Notes: generated by a model from the letters alone, not told the origin. DNA of 64,000 nucleotides from Bradyrhizobium sp. AUGA SZCCT0158 (GCF_018130065.1 NZ_JAFCME010000021.1:1-64000); one strand, 5' to 3'; numbered from the stretch's first letter, positions 40,755 to 50,380 are shown. A program made the numbers and translations.

Positions 40755-41495
40755 TCATGGCAACGGGCCATTTGTCCTTTTCTCGATCACGATGAGCAAG
40801 CGAAATCCGAACAGACGCCCGCACCATCGTTCGAGTTTCTTCTCCGCCCACAATATCCTTCGGGCAACAGCCTCGCTGACCAGCGACCACGGCTTGAACC
40901 CGCCGCTGCACGGATAGGCGACGAACGAAAACCAGTGCGTATCGACGATCCGAAACTCGGGAAACTTAGCATGAAACGCTTCGCTATCGCGCCCCACAAG
41001 CAGAGTTGGTATCGCTTGGTTGGCTGCATAGGGATCGCGATGGCGATCGGGTGCACCTTCCGCCAGCGGATCGGCGTTCATCACCACCGGCTCATGGTGT
41101 AACACCCGGTAGAACAGGGTGCTGCCCAGACTTATCCCGGGTTCCACCATGACGATTCGCCCGTTTTCGCGGAGTACGCGCGCGGCTTCCCGGAACAATA
41201 GCGAAGGGAATTCGACGTGGTGAAGCACGTCGAGCATTACGATGTTGGACAGGGAGTTCGCGGCAAACGGGAGTTTTTGCGCATCGGCTACCAGATCGAG
41301 CCATGGCGCAAACTGTATATCCGATGAGATCAGCGCGGGTATCTTCTCCCTTAGATTGCCAATACCGCCACCAAGCTCGAGCGTAGGGCCATCGACAACG
41401 GAATTGGCAATGCGTTCGAAAAAGTCATCATAGAGCAGCCGCAAAACCGGCTTGTGCTGCCAGATGTTACGGTACTTGACCAGAGCGTCCGTCAT
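40755..41495 (-). CDS. Class I SAM-dependent methyltransferase
   Basis: 246 residues. Motif I TLELGGGIGNLREKI, acidic motif II near LVADAQKLPFAANS, and motif with VMLDVLHHVEFPSLLFREAARVL typical of Methyltransf_11. Convergent with the GT39-like gene (6-nt gap). The substrate is probably a sugar or lipid in the same surface-glycan region; no specific target can be named. Confidence 0.8.
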   Translation of the reverse strand: MTDALVKYRNIWQHKPVLRLLYDDFFERIANSVVDGPTLELGGGIGNLREKIPALISSDIQFAPWLDLVADAQKLPFAANSLSNIVMLDVLHHVEFPSLLFREAARVLRENGRIVMVEPGISLGSTLFYRVLHHEPVVMNADPLAEGAPDRHRDPYAANQAIPTLLVGRDSEAFHAKFPEFRIVDTHWFSFVAYPCSGGFKPWSLVSEAVARRILWAEKKLERWCGRLFGFRLLIVIEKRTNGPLP

Positions 41496-41663
41496 TCTAA
41501 TCTTGATCCGAAGATAGTTTCATGGCCTGCCTTGATCGATCAGCATTTCACGATTTCTTATCTCCTGGTACGGCAACCCGTGTAAACGCCAAAATCGAAA
41601 ACCTGCGACGAAGGAATTGCCCCCGCTTCTCCCGATCAAAGAACGCAGGGGCCGAAAATTCAA

Positions 41664-42503
41664 ATGAAAACTGCCCGCAAAATACAGCTTGCGCGTCTCG
41701 CTTACCGTGCCGTTCGTCTCGGCCGAACCATTGTGGGTCGCTCGGACCGTTGCATCGTCGCGCGCGACGGCTTGAAATACGATCTTGATCTCTCACAAGG
41801 AGTCGACTTCGCCATCTATTTTGGGGATATTTTTGAGCGAAGCACCAGAGCCGCGCTACGAAGACTGGTAGCTCCCTCCGCATTGGTACTCGATATCGGC
41901 GCTAATATCGGCGCTCACACGCTGCAACTCGCAAAACTGGTGGGATCGGCCGGTCGCGTTCTGGCCTTCGAGCCGACCGATTTCGCGTTTCGCAAACAGG
42001 CAAGGAACCTCGAACTCAACCCCGAACTTGCCCAGCGGGTCACTGCCTATCATTGTTTCCTCGCGGCGGAGGATGAAGCGCCGGTGCCCGGCGCCATTTA
42101 TTCGAGCTGGCCGCTGACGCAAGGAAGCGAACGCCACGCCAAGCATCTGGGGCAGGAAATGCCGACACTGTCGGCCCCGGCCCGCAGCATCGACAGTATC
42201 CTCAGGGAGCACGGCGAAGCCAAAGTGCAACTCGTCAAACTGGACGTCGACGGCTTCGAGTGTGAAATCTTGCGAGGCGCGACCAACTTGCTGCGGGTCT
42301 GTCGTCCAATATTCATCATGGAACTCGCCCCCTATGTACTCGCGGAGCGTGGCACGTCGTTGGAAGAACTGCTGTCGTTCTTCCTACCCAACGGGTACCG
42401 TCTCTATGATGAACAGCACGAGCGCCCCCTTCCTTCCACCGCGGCCGAGCTCGAGAATCTGATCGGGGACGGCGAGAGCATTAACGTCATAGCGCGCGTC
42501 TAG
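41664..42503 (+). CDS. FkbM-family methyltransferase
   Basis: 279 residues. The SAM motif ALVLDIGANIGAHTLQLAKL, followed by FEPTDFAFRK and the FkbM region VQLVKLDVDGFECEILRG, identify the family, which O-methylates sugars and polyketides. Common in surface polysaccharide loci. Flanked by minus-strand genes on both sides, so it is transcribed alone; no clear ribosome binding site motif beyond an A-rich stretch before ATG. Confidence 0.85.
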   Translation: MKTARKIQLARLAYRAVRLGRTIVGRSDRCIVARDGLKYDLDLSQGVDFAIYFGDIFERSTRAALRRLVAPSALVLDIGANIGAHTLQLAKLVGSAGRVLAFEPTDFAFRKQARNLELNPELAQRVTAYHCFLAAEDEAPVPGAIYSSWPLTQGSERHAKHLGQEMPTLSAPARSIDSILREHGEAKVQLVKLDVDGFECEILRGATNLLRVCRPIFIMELAPYVLAERGTSLEELLSFFLPNGYRLYDEQHERPLPSTAAELENLIGDGESINVIARV

Positions 42504-42527
42504 CTGCGATTCCAACGCACGCGGGCC

Positions 42528-43958
42528 TCAGATCGCCTTGATCCTGAAGAAAGCAAAGACGACCATCTTCAGGAGCATGACGCCGTGCCGAAAGCGCGAA
42601 ATTTGAGTCTCGCCGTATTCGCGCGCGGCGTAGCGGATCGGTAAATCGACGGTCTTCAGGTTGAGCTTGGACGCGCCGAAGATGAGATCGAAATCGCCGA
42701 ACGGATCGAAATCACCGAAATAGGCTTTGCCGTCCCGCAAGCGATAATAGTCGGATCGCCGCATCACCTTCGTCCCGCACAGCGTATCGGTATAGCGCTG
42801 GTTGAGCAGCCACGAAAACAGGTAGGAAAACAACTTGTTTGCGACCAGATTCAGGAACCGCATCGCATCGTCCTCAAGGGGATAGACCAGGCGCGACCCG
42901 TTGATGAACTCGCCCTTTCCCAAACGAAGTGCCTCCCAGAACTTCGGCAATTGTTCCGGCGGCATGGTCAGGTCGGCGTCCAGGATCATTAGCACGTCGC
43001 CGCGGGCGACGTCATAGGCCGCGAATACCGCGTCGGCCTTGCCCTTGCCGGGCTGCCGCATCGCCTTGATGTCCATCTGCGGATACGCCGCCTTGACCCG
43101 TTCGATTTCCTCGAAGGTGCCGTCCTTGCTGTGGCCCTCGACAAAGATGATCTCAATGTCATCGCAGAACGACGGAATGCGTTGAATCGCGGGCTCGATA
43201 TTGCCACGCTCATTACGGGCCGGAATGACGATGGTAACAGATTTCAGATCCTCAACGGCCGCATGGCGTGAACGCGCCACAAAGTAGTGGCGAAGCGCGA
43301 AGAACCTGAAGCCGGGAAGAATGCTGACGAAGCGGTTGATCAGCCGCCCGATTCCCAACAACGAGATTGGCATCAACACCCGCTGCTCCGATTTGACCAC
43401 ATCGAACTCGCCGAGCGAGGCCAACGCGTGCAGATCAGACGGCGACAGCACGTTCTGCGGCGGATATGGCATCCGTTGTCCGGTCCATTCGGCGAGCTTC
43501 AGCACGGGCTGCCACAGGTGGGAAAAATATCCGACGATCAGCCGGGTTTGCCGGCCGCAATACAGATGAAGTTGCTCGATGAACTTCTGAACATCCTCGA
43601 TCGCGCCGATCGTGTCCATCACCAGGATGAAATCAAAGGGCTCGGCAATGGCGGCAAGCGCAGCGCCATCCTCCGCATCGACGACGTGGAAGGTAAGGCC
43701 GGGATGTAGCTTTCGCGCCTGGTTGATCATGCCAGGGCTGAAATCGATTCCGACACCATAAGACGGCTGCAGCGCGGCAAGCGTGTCGCCGGTGCCGCAG
43801 CCGATCTCCAACACGCGCGCGCCGGGTGGAACCAGAAATTGCAGGTATTTCTGGTCCTCCTGATGGAAAAAGCTCGCCTTGCGCCGCCATTCCACCCGTT
43901 CGGCGGCATAGGCTTCGGAGTGCTGAAGGGTTGCCGCCTTGCGCGGAGACATCGGCAT
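42528..43958 (-). CDS. Fused methyltransferase - GT2 glycosyltransferase
   Basis: 476 residues from ATG 43958 (43952 also possible; a longer frame to 44147 is unsupported and would start in the AT-rich leader region). Residues ~40-190 are a SAM methyltransferase (ARVLEIGCGTGDTLAAL). Residues ~235-460 are a DPM1/GT2 domain (VTIVIPARNERGNIEPAI, then DVLMILDADLTMPPEQL, the DXD-type metal motif). The C-terminus has a hydrophobic patch (MLLKMVVFAFFRI). The fusion would couple a methyl transfer to sugar transfer onto a polyprenyl phosphate. Divergent from the large nonulosonate operon. Confidence 0.8.
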   Translation of the reverse strand: MPMSPRKAATLQHSEAYAAERVEWRRKASFFHQEDQKYLQFLVPPGARVLEIGCGTGDTLAALQPSYGVGIDFSPGMINQARKLHPGLTFHVVDAEDGAALAAIAEPFDFILVMDTIGAIEDVQKFIEQLHLYCGRQTRLIVGYFSHLWQPVLKLAEWTGQRMPYPPQNVLSPSDLHALASLGEFDVVKSEQRVLMPISLLGIGRLINRFVSILPGFRFFALRHYFVARSRHAAVEDLKSVTIVIPARNERGNIEPAIQRIPSFCDDIEIIFVEGHSKDGTFEEIERVKAAYPQMDIKAMRQPGKGKADAVFAAYDVARGDVLMILDADLTMPPEQLPKFWEALRLGKGEFINGSRLVYPLEDDAMRFLNLVANKLFSYLFSWLLNQRYTDTLCGTKVMRRSDYYRLRDGKAYFGDFDPFGDFDLIFGASKLNLKTVDLPIRYAAREYGETQISRFRHGVMLLKMVVFAFFRIKAI

Positions 43959-44144
43959 TGAGCAAATAACCTGCGCTGGGTGCGAATGACGCCTCGAGGC
44001 GTTCGCGGTTGGAAAAGAAAGCGGGAAGTTCCCGAAAACCGCGCCGAAGGGTCGGTTTGGCCACCGCAAATGCTTTTGCGCGTCATCAATGATTTCACGC
44101 CATTTTGCAAGTTGGCCCTGGCTCGACGACACCCGACTGAAAAT

Positions 44145-44489
44145 CACACAACATATTGATTTTACTTATATATTAATCTTAAATCGTCCCGCGTGTGGAC
44201 CTGCACAATTACTGTTCACCGTATGAACGCAAATGTTGACGATGCTATCTCCGAGCCGGTATAAACCGGCCGATCGGCTTGAGGCGACATCCAGATGTCG
44301 TCTCACATCAGAATAATTGAAAAAAAGCGGTTTCCCCTTCGGGGTGGCCAATTCGGAAATAAGCGCACTGGTCAGGGTGACACTCAAGTCACCCGGACTG
44401 CGGTAGCTTATTAGAACCGATCCGAGACGCCGCCTGCTCTGGCTGGATTTCGCCGCGCTGCCATCCTCGATCCCCTCGCCCGGAAGCAC
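44145..44489 (+). promoter_or_regulatory. AT-rich, hairpin-rich leader of the nonulosonate operon
   Basis: A low-GC segment around 44145-44192 (cacaacatattgattttact...) stands out in this GC-rich DNA. It is followed by GCCGGT/ACCGGC (44255-44270), GAGGCGACAT/ATGTCGTCTC (44281-44304, one G-T pair), CCCC-ttc-GGGG (44334-44344) and GGGTGAC/GTCACCC (44375-44394). TGCGGTAGCTT at 44399-44409 matches the enterobacterial ops element core (GGCGGTAGCGT) at 9 of 11 bases, about 80 nt before the first gene. It probably contains promoters for both directions; the ops comparison is speculative. Confidence 0.4.
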
Positions 44490-45251
44490 ATGAACAACGT
44501 CCGACTGATCGCGCGCATGGACATCAAGGCGCCCAATCTCATCAAGGGTGTCAATCTCGAGGGCCTCCGCAAGATCGGTGACCCGGCGGCGTTCGCGAAA
44601 AAATACTACGAAGCCGGCATCGACGAGATCGTTTACATGGACATTGTCGCCAGCCTTTACGAACGAAACAGTCTTGGCGACATCGTTTCCAGCACCTCGG
44701 AAGAAGTCTTCATTCCGATCACAGTAGGCGGCGGAATCCGCTCGCTGGCCGACGTCGAAAACATGATGCGCTGTGGCGCCGACAAAGTCGCGATCAATAC
44801 CGCCGCTATCAAACGGCCGGAACTGATCTCGGACATCGCGACCACCTTCGGTTCGCAATGCATGGTCTTGTCAATCGAAGCCAAGCAAACCACACCCGGC
44901 AAGTGGGAAGCCTATACCGACAATGGCCGCGAGAAGACCGGACTGGATGCCGTCGAATGGGCAAAGCGCGGCGTCGCGCTTGGCGCCGGAGAGATATTCC
45001 TGACTTCGGTCGACCGCGAAGGCACGCGAAAGGGATTTGACGTGGCACTCATCCGCCAGATCTCCGACGCTGTTTCGGTGCCGGTGATTGCCAGCGGTGG
45101 CATGGGCAGCGTCGAACATCTGGTGGACGCAGTGCATTCCGGCCACGCCGATGCGGTCGCGATGGCCGACATCCTGCACTACAACCGCATGCCGCTGTCG
45201 GACATCCGGACTGCCGCGGCTTCTGCCAACATCGCAATCAGGCACCTCTGA
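44490..45251 (+). CDS. HisF paralogue (HisF2/ammonia-lyase-type cyclase subunit) of glycan operon
   Basis: 253 residues, (beta/alpha)8 barrel like imidazole-glycerol-phosphate synthase cyclase. The first catalytic Asp is conserved (D11, RMDIKAP), but the second, Asp130 in histidine-pathway HisF, is Glu130 (LSIEAKQ). MDIVASLYERNSL and the missing canonical 'D-x-x-A-A-x' style indicate the HisF2 subclass. With HisH next door (start in a 1-nt overlap) it would supply ammonia to the WbpG-type amidotransferase, as known for acetamidino sugars in Pseudomonas aeruginosa O-antigen. First gene of the operon. Confidence 0.8.
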   Translation: MNNVRLIARMDIKAPNLIKGVNLEGLRKIGDPAAFAKKYYEAGIDEIVYMDIVASLYERNSLGDIVSSTSEEVFIPITVGGGIRSLADVENMMRCGADKVAINTAAIKRPELISDIATTFGSQCMVLSIEAKQTTPGKWEAYTDNGREKTGLDAVEWAKRGVALGAGEIFLTSVDREGTRKGFDVALIRQISDAVSVPVIASGGMGSVEHLVDAVHSGHADAVAMADILHYNRMPLSDIRTAAASANIAIRHL

Positions 45252-45889
45252 TGCGAACCGTCATTATCGTGGATTACGGCGTCGGAAATCTGCGCAGCGT
45301 CGCGCGGGCGGTCACGCGCTGCGGGGCGACGCCCATTCTGGCGACCACGCCGGAACAGGTGGCGCAGGCCTCGATCATGATTTTACCCGGGGTCGGTGCC
45401 TTCGGCAGTTGCGTGGCCGCGCTCAAGGCCCACGGCCTTGCGGAACCCGTTTTGCAGGTCATCGCGTCGGGACGTCCCGTGCTCGGAATTTGCGTCGGAA
45501 TGCAGATGCTGATGAATGAGAGCGAAGAATTCGGCCAGCATGCCGGGTTGGGCCTCATTTCTGGAACCGTCAAGGCGATCCCGAACACCGGCTCGGACGG
45601 CACGCCGCACAAGATTCCCCATATCGGCTGGAACGGCCTGCACCCCGCCTCCGGCGATTGGGCCGGCAGCATTTTCGAAGATGTCCAGCCGGGCGAAGCC
45701 TGCTACTTCGTGCACTCGTTTGCGGCGCAGGCTGATCACGCGGAAAACGATCTCGCCCACTGCGAATACAATGGCCGCCGGGTATGCGCCGCCGTACGCA
45801 AGGACAATCTGACGGGCGTCCAATTCCATCCCGAGAAGAGCGGTCCGGTTGGATTGAAAATACTCAGCCGCTTCATCGCCAAAGCCTAA
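45251..45889 (+). CDS. HisH paralogue (glutaminase subunit)
   Basis: 212 residues, class I glutamine amidotransferase. Triad Cys81 (LGICVGMQM), His193 and Glu195 (QFHPEKS) is intact. It releases ammonia from glutamine for the adjacent HisF-like barrel. Position outside a histidine operon and next to nonulosonate genes argues for a role in acetamidino-group formation rather than histidine synthesis. Overlaps the HisF-like stop. Confidence 0.85.
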   Translation: MRTVIIVDYGVGNLRSVARAVTRCGATPILATTPEQVAQASIMILPGVGAFGSCVAALKAHGLAEPVLQVIASGRPVLGICVGMQMLMNESEEFGQHAGLGLISGTVKAIPNTGSDGTPHKIPHIGWNGLHPASGDWAGSIFEDVQPGEACYFVHSFAAQADHAENDLAHCEYNGRRVCAAVRKDNLTGVQFHPEKSGPVGLKILSRFIAKA

Positions 45890-45908
45890 CGGACAGAACG
45901 AAATATCC

Positions 45909-46952
45909 ATGTCATCTGAAACACCGCTACAATCCGCGAAAGTGACGTTGATCGGCGCCGGGCGCATGGGACGCGCGCACGCATTGGCGGCACAAAAGCT
46001 CGGACTGTCACTCGACGCCGTCTGTGACGTGCGCGCGGAATCGGTCAGGGATATTGGGGATCAGTTCGGCGTCGCCGACAATCGGCGGTTCACCAATGCC
46101 GAGGACTTGTTCGCAAGCGGTCTGGACGGCACGGTGATGATCGCCACCACCGCGGACACGCACCACCTGCTCACCTGCGGTGCGGCGAAGGCCGGCGCAA
46201 AGGCGATCCTTTGTGAAAAGCCGATGGCATCCTCGTTAGCGCAATGCGACGAGATGATCGCGACCTGCGCCAAGGCCGGCGCAAGGCTCGCGATCAATCA
46301 TCAGATGCGCTTCATGCCGGCGTACCAGATCGTCAAGGAAGTGCTGGACAGCGGCAAGCTCGGCCGGCTCGGCAGCATGAACGTCATCGCGGGCAACTTC
46401 GGCCTCGCGATGAACGGCTCCCACTATATCGAAGCGTTTCACTATCTGACCGGAACTTGGCCGGTCAGCGCATCGGCGTGGTTTTCCGGCGGGAAGCTGC
46501 CAAATCCGCGCGGACCGAACTTCTTTGACCAGGCCGGCGAGGTTCGCTTTCTCGGCGAGAGCGGCCAGCGCCTCACATTCTCCATCGGCCCCGATCATGG
46601 TCACGGCATGACCGTGACCTATGCCGGCGAATACGGCCACATGTTCGTCGATGAGCTCGAGGGTGAAGCGATCATCACCAGCCGCCTGCCGGAACATCGC
46701 GCCATGCCGTCGACTCGATATGGCATGCCGTGGGAGCGCGAAACCCGTCGCTTTCCGCAGGCGGACAATGTCGAGCCGACACGCGGCGTGATTGCTGCGT
46801 TGATCGAAGGCCGGAATTACCCGGATGGGCAGAGCGGACGTCGTATCGTTGCCGCTCTGGCGGCCTGCCACGCATCCGCTGACAACGGCAACCGGCCCGT
46901 GACACTCGCCGAAAACGAAGCCGCCGCAGCAAGCATGTTCAGCTGGGCGTAA
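45909..46952 (+). CDS. Gfo/Idh/MocA-family oxidoreductase
   Basis: 347 residues. Rossmann motif VTLIGAGRMGRAHALAAQKLG and EKPMASSLAQCDEM with the catalytic Lys-Pro; the central GNFGLAMNGSHYIEAFHYLTG carries a conserved His. Substrate could be a nucleotide sugar or free hexosamine precursor of the nonulosonate. Similar proteins occur in legionaminate and pseudaminate loci without proven function. It lies between the HisFH pair and LegB in the same transcript. Confidence 0.8.
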   Translation: MSSETPLQSAKVTLIGAGRMGRAHALAAQKLGLSLDAVCDVRAESVRDIGDQFGVADNRRFTNAEDLFASGLDGTVMIATTADTHHLLTCGAAKAGAKAILCEKPMASSLAQCDEMIATCAKAGARLAINHQMRFMPAYQIVKEVLDSGKLGRLGSMNVIAGNFGLAMNGSHYIEAFHYLTGTWPVSASAWFSGGKLPNPRGPNFFDQAGEVRFLGESGQRLTFSIGPDHGHGMTVTYAGEYGHMFVDELEGEAIITSRLPEHRAMPSTRYGMPWERETRRFPQADNVEPTRGVIAALIEGRNYPDGQSGRRIVAALAACHASADNGNRPVTLAENEAAAASMFSWA

Positions 46953-46963
46953 GGAGAATCCAC

Positions 46964-47959
46964 GTGAAAATCCTGGTTACCGGCGCGGATGGCTTCATCG
47001 GATCGCACCTGACCGAATTGCTGGTGCGGGAAAATCACACCGTGACCGCGATGGCGCTTTACAATTCATTCGACACGCGCGGCTGGCTGGACTCCATCGA
47101 TCCCAAAATCCTGAAGGAACTGAAGATCGTTTCCGGCGACATCCGCGACCCGCATTTCGTTCGCAACGCCATGACGGGATGCGAAGGCGTGCTGAATCTT
47201 GCCGCCCTGATCGCGATCCCGTTTTCCTACGTTGCGCCCGAAAGCTACGTGACCACCAACGTCACCGGCGCGCTCAACGTCGTGCAGGCGGCGCGGGATC
47301 TTGGCGTGGCGAAGGTCGTGCAGGTTTCGACCAGCGAAGTATACGGATCCGCGCAGTTCGTACCGATCACCGAGGAACATCCGCTGGTTGGACAATCCCC
47401 CTACTCCGCGACCAAGATCGGCGCCGATCAGATTGCCATGTCATATTTCCGCGCCTTCGGCACGCCGGTGACGATTGCGCGCCCGTTCAACACTTATGGT
47501 CCGCGGCAGTCGACCCGCGCCGTGATCCCGACCATCATTACACAGATCGCGGCCGGGCAGCGTCGCATCGAACTCGGCGCATTGCGACCGACCCGCGACT
47601 TCAATTTCGTCAGCGACACCGCGCGCGGCATGATGGCGTCCCTTCAATCCGAGAAATCGATCGGCGAAGTCATCAATTTCGGCAGCGGGTTCGAGATTTC
47701 GGTCGGCGATACGGTTTCGCTGATAGCCGAGACCATGGGCGTCGAGGTCGAGGTGGTGGAGCGCGAGGAGCGCCAGCGACCCGCCGCCAGCGAGGTCGAA
47801 CGGCTGCATGCAAGCAATGCCAAGGCCAAACGGCTGCTCGACTGGTCGCCGGAATTCGGCGGCCGCGATGGTTTCAAGAAGGGGCTGGCAAAGACGGCAG
47901 CCTGGTTCAGCGACCCGGCAAATCTGGCGCGCTATCGAGTCGGGAGCTACACGCTATGA
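46964..47959 (+). CDS. legB: LegB-like nucleotide-HexNAc 4,6-dehydratase
   Basis: 331 residues, extended SDR. ILVTGADGFIGSHLTELLVREN for NAD, STSEVYG, and YSATK give the Ser/Thr-Tyr-Lys catalytic set. The MALYNSFDTRGWLDS segment is typical of LegB, which makes the 4-keto-6-deoxy intermediate from GDP-GlcNAc (or UDP-GlcNAc) in legionaminic acid synthesis. GTG start with AAGGAG 7 nt upstream. Its stop overlaps the LegC start (ATGA). The GDP form is suggested by the PtmE-type gene downstream. Confidence 0.85.
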   Translation: MKILVTGADGFIGSHLTELLVRENHTVTAMALYNSFDTRGWLDSIDPKILKELKIVSGDIRDPHFVRNAMTGCEGVLNLAALIAIPFSYVAPESYVTTNVTGALNVVQAARDLGVAKVVQVSTSEVYGSAQFVPITEEHPLVGQSPYSATKIGADQIAMSYFRAFGTPVTIARPFNTYGPRQSTRAVIPTIITQIAAGQRRIELGALRPTRDFNFVSDTARGMMASLQSEKSIGEVINFGSGFEISVGDTVSLIAETMGVEVEVVEREERQRPAASEVERLHASNAKAKRLLDWSPEFGGRDGFKKGLAKTAAWFSDPANLARYRVGSYTL

Positions 47960-49161
47960 CCACCCCCCATTCCGTCTTGCGCAACGACCCCGCGACCGAG
48001 CTCACCGATGTGCTGCGGTCGGTGCTTCACACCGGGGCCGCGCCGTTCGCACTGCACGAGCCGGAATTGACGGAAGTGGAGCGGCGCTTCGTCATGCAGA
48101 TTCTCGATGAGGGGTTTGTTTCCTACGCCGGACGCCAGGTCGGGCAGTTCGAGGCGGAACTTGCCAAGGCATGCGGGACCACCGATGCCATCGCGGTCGT
48201 CAGTGGAACGGCCGCGATTCACGTGCTGCTTCATGTGCTCGGAATTGGCGCCGGACAGGAAGTGCTTTGTCCGGCGCTGACATTCATCGCAACCGCCAAC
48301 GCTATCTCACATTCCGGCGCGATGCCGCATTTCGTCGATTGCACGCCAACCGACCTCGGGATCGATGTCGCCAAGCTCGACCGGTATCTCTCGCGCGTTG
48401 CCAGCCGAACGCCGGACGGCACCTTCAACAAGCAAACCGGCCGCCGCATCTCGGCGATCATGCCGGTTCATATTTTCGGCCATATCGGCGAAATGGACGC
48501 GATCCGCAAGCTTGCCGAAGCGTGGAAGCTGCTCGTGGTCGAGGACGCCACGGAATCGCTGGGCAGCCGCGACCGGCATGGACCATCGGGCGGCGGCGGC
48601 ATCGCCGCGACGCTCAGCTTCAACGGCAACAAGATCGTAACCACCGGCGGCGGCGGCGCCATCGTCACCAATGACCGCGAACTCGCCGCGCGGCTGAAAC
48701 ATATCACCACCACCGCAAAGCTTCCGCACCGCTGGAATTTCGTTCACGACGAGATCGCGTTCAATTACCGGCTGCCCAATATCAACGCGGCGCTCGGACT
48801 GGGCCAGATGGCACGTCTGCCGGACATGCTGAAACGCAAGCGTCTGCTGGCGAGCCGTTATCGCGACGGCTTTGCCAACGCAAAGCACTGGAGTTTCATC
48901 GATGAGCCCGCCGGCTCCAGCAGCAATTTCTGGCTCAATGCCGTCATGCTGCCGGAAGCGGACGCCGTCTTGCTCGACAGAACGCTCGGCCATCTGCATG
49001 AAGCCGGCTTCCTGTGCCGGCCCTGCTGGACGCCGATGCATCTGATGCCGATGTATGCCGAGGCGCCGCGCGACGATCTCTCGACGACTGAATCGCTTGC
49101 CGCCCGCATCATCAACCTTCCAAGCAGCCCGAAGCTCGCCGGGGCGCCGCAGGATGCCTGA
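47956..49161 (+). CDS. legC: LegC-family PLP aminotransferase
   Basis: 401 residues, DegT/DnrJ/EryC1 fold. PLP Lys226 in LSFNGNKIVTTGGGGA; the FALHEPELTEVERRFV opening and ALTFIATANAISHSGAMPHFVD match the LegC family that aminates C4 of the 4-keto intermediate. Overlaps LegB by 4 nt and the LegG-type gene by 8 nt. The acetyltransferase (LegH) that should acetylate the new amine is not recognisable in the window. Confidence 0.85.
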   Translation: MTTPHSVLRNDPATELTDVLRSVLHTGAAPFALHEPELTEVERRFVMQILDEGFVSYAGRQVGQFEAELAKACGTTDAIAVVSGTAAIHVLLHVLGIGAGQEVLCPALTFIATANAISHSGAMPHFVDCTPTDLGIDVAKLDRYLSRVASRTPDGTFNKQTGRRISAIMPVHIFGHIGEMDAIRKLAEAWKLLVVEDATESLGSRDRHGPSGGGGIAATLSFNGNKIVTTGGGGAIVTNDRELAARLKHITTTAKLPHRWNFVHDEIAFNYRLPNINAALGLGQMARLPDMLKRKRLLASRYRDGFANAKHWSFIDEPAGSSSNFWLNAVMLPEADAVLLDRTLGHLHEAGFLCRPCWTPMHLMPMYAEAPRDDLSTTESLAARIINLPSSPKLAGAPQDA

Positions 49162-50380
49162 TGCGCGCCGCATCGCCGTGGTGACGAGCACGCGGGCTGA
49201 CTACGGCCTGCTGCGCTGGACCATGCAGAGCCTGAAGGACGATCCGCGCGCGCATCTTCAGGTCATCGCGACCGGCACGCACTTGTCGCCGGCGTTCGGC
49301 CACACCGTCGACGCCATCAAGGGCGACGGCTTCGGCATCGACGCCGAAGTCGACATGCCGCTGGACGACGCCGACGGGCTGGCGAGCGCCGAGGCCGCGG
49401 GCCTCGTCATGGCGGGAATGGCCCGGGCATTGCGACGGTTGAAACCGGATATCGTGCTGGTGCTTGGCGACCGGTTTGAAATCCTCGCTTCGGTGCAGGC
49501 CGCCTATCTCGGCCGGATACCGGTGGCGCATATTCACGGTGGCGAGGTTACGATTGGCGCGTTCGATGACGGCAACCGGCACGCGATCACGAAACTTGCA
49601 AGGTTGCACCTGACCAGCACCGAGGACCACCGGCAGCGGGTTATGCAGCTCGGCGAGGACCCGGCGTGGGTGCACAATGTCGGCGCGCCCGGCCTGGAGA
49701 CCTTTCAGCGTATTTCTGCCGATGATCGCGACAGTTTCGAGCGGCATATCGGCATCAAGCTTGGAAGCCCTGCAATCCTGCTGACTTATCATCCAGCGAC
49801 CGCGGCCGACGAGGATCCCGCGGCCGCGATGGGAGCCATCGTAGACGCCATTTCCACATTTCCCGATGCCAGCATCATCGCGACCGGAAGCAACGCCGAC
49901 CCCGGCGGACAGCTGGCGATGGCGGCATTGCGGGCGGCTGCGGAGAAGTTCGGCAAGCGACTCTACATTTGTGAATCGCTGGGCCAGCGGCACTATTTCA
50001 ACGCGCTGGCCCATAGCGATGTCGTTGTCGGCAATTCGTCGAGCGGAATCATCGAAGCTCCGACGGCTGGAATTCCGACGGTCAACATCGGTGCAAGACA
50101 AGAGGGACGGCCCCGCGCCGCATCGGTGATTGATTGCGCCGCCGGGGCGGACCAAATCCGCGGAGCAATCGCCCGCGCCCTCGAACCGTCGTTCCGCGCG
50201 CTCGCCTCCAAGCGCCAGAATCCTTACGGCGGCCGCGATCTTGGGATCGGCAAGACAATCGCCAATTTGCTGCTGGACACCGACTTAACCGAAATGCGCG
50301 CGGCGAAGCCTTTTGTCGATATGCGCTTTGCCGGTGATGTCGCTGCAAGGTCCAATTCGGTATCAGGGACACGATCATGA
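49154..50380 (+). CDS. legG: Hydrolysing nucleotide-sugar 2-epimerase (LegG/NeuC family)
   Basis: 408 residues. RIAVVTSTRADYGLLRWTM, LVLGDRFEILASVQAAY and HIHGGEVTIGAFDDGNRHAITKLA identify the NeuC/LegG/PseG-like hydrolysing 2-epimerases, GT-B fold. It removes the nucleotide and inverts C2 to give the 2,4-diacetamido-2,4,6-trideoxy-mannose precursor. About 25 extra residues at the C-terminus compared with typical members. Overlaps genes on both sides. Confidence 0.87.
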   Translation: MPDARRIAVVTSTRADYGLLRWTMQSLKDDPRAHLQVIATGTHLSPAFGHTVDAIKGDGFGIDAEVDMPLDDADGLASAEAAGLVMAGMARALRRLKPDIVLVLGDRFEILASVQAAYLGRIPVAHIHGGEVTIGAFDDGNRHAITKLARLHLTSTEDHRQRVMQLGEDPAWVHNVGAPGLETFQRISADDRDSFERHIGIKLGSPAILLTYHPATAADEDPAAAMGAIVDAISTFPDASIIATGSNADPGGQLAMAALRAAAEKFGKRLYICESLGQRHYFNALAHSDVVVGNSSSGIIEAPTAGIPTVNIGARQEGRPRAASVIDCAAGADQIRGAIARALEPSFRALASKRQNPYGGRDLGIGKTIANLLLDTDLTEMRAAKPFVDMRFAGDVAARSNSVSGTRS

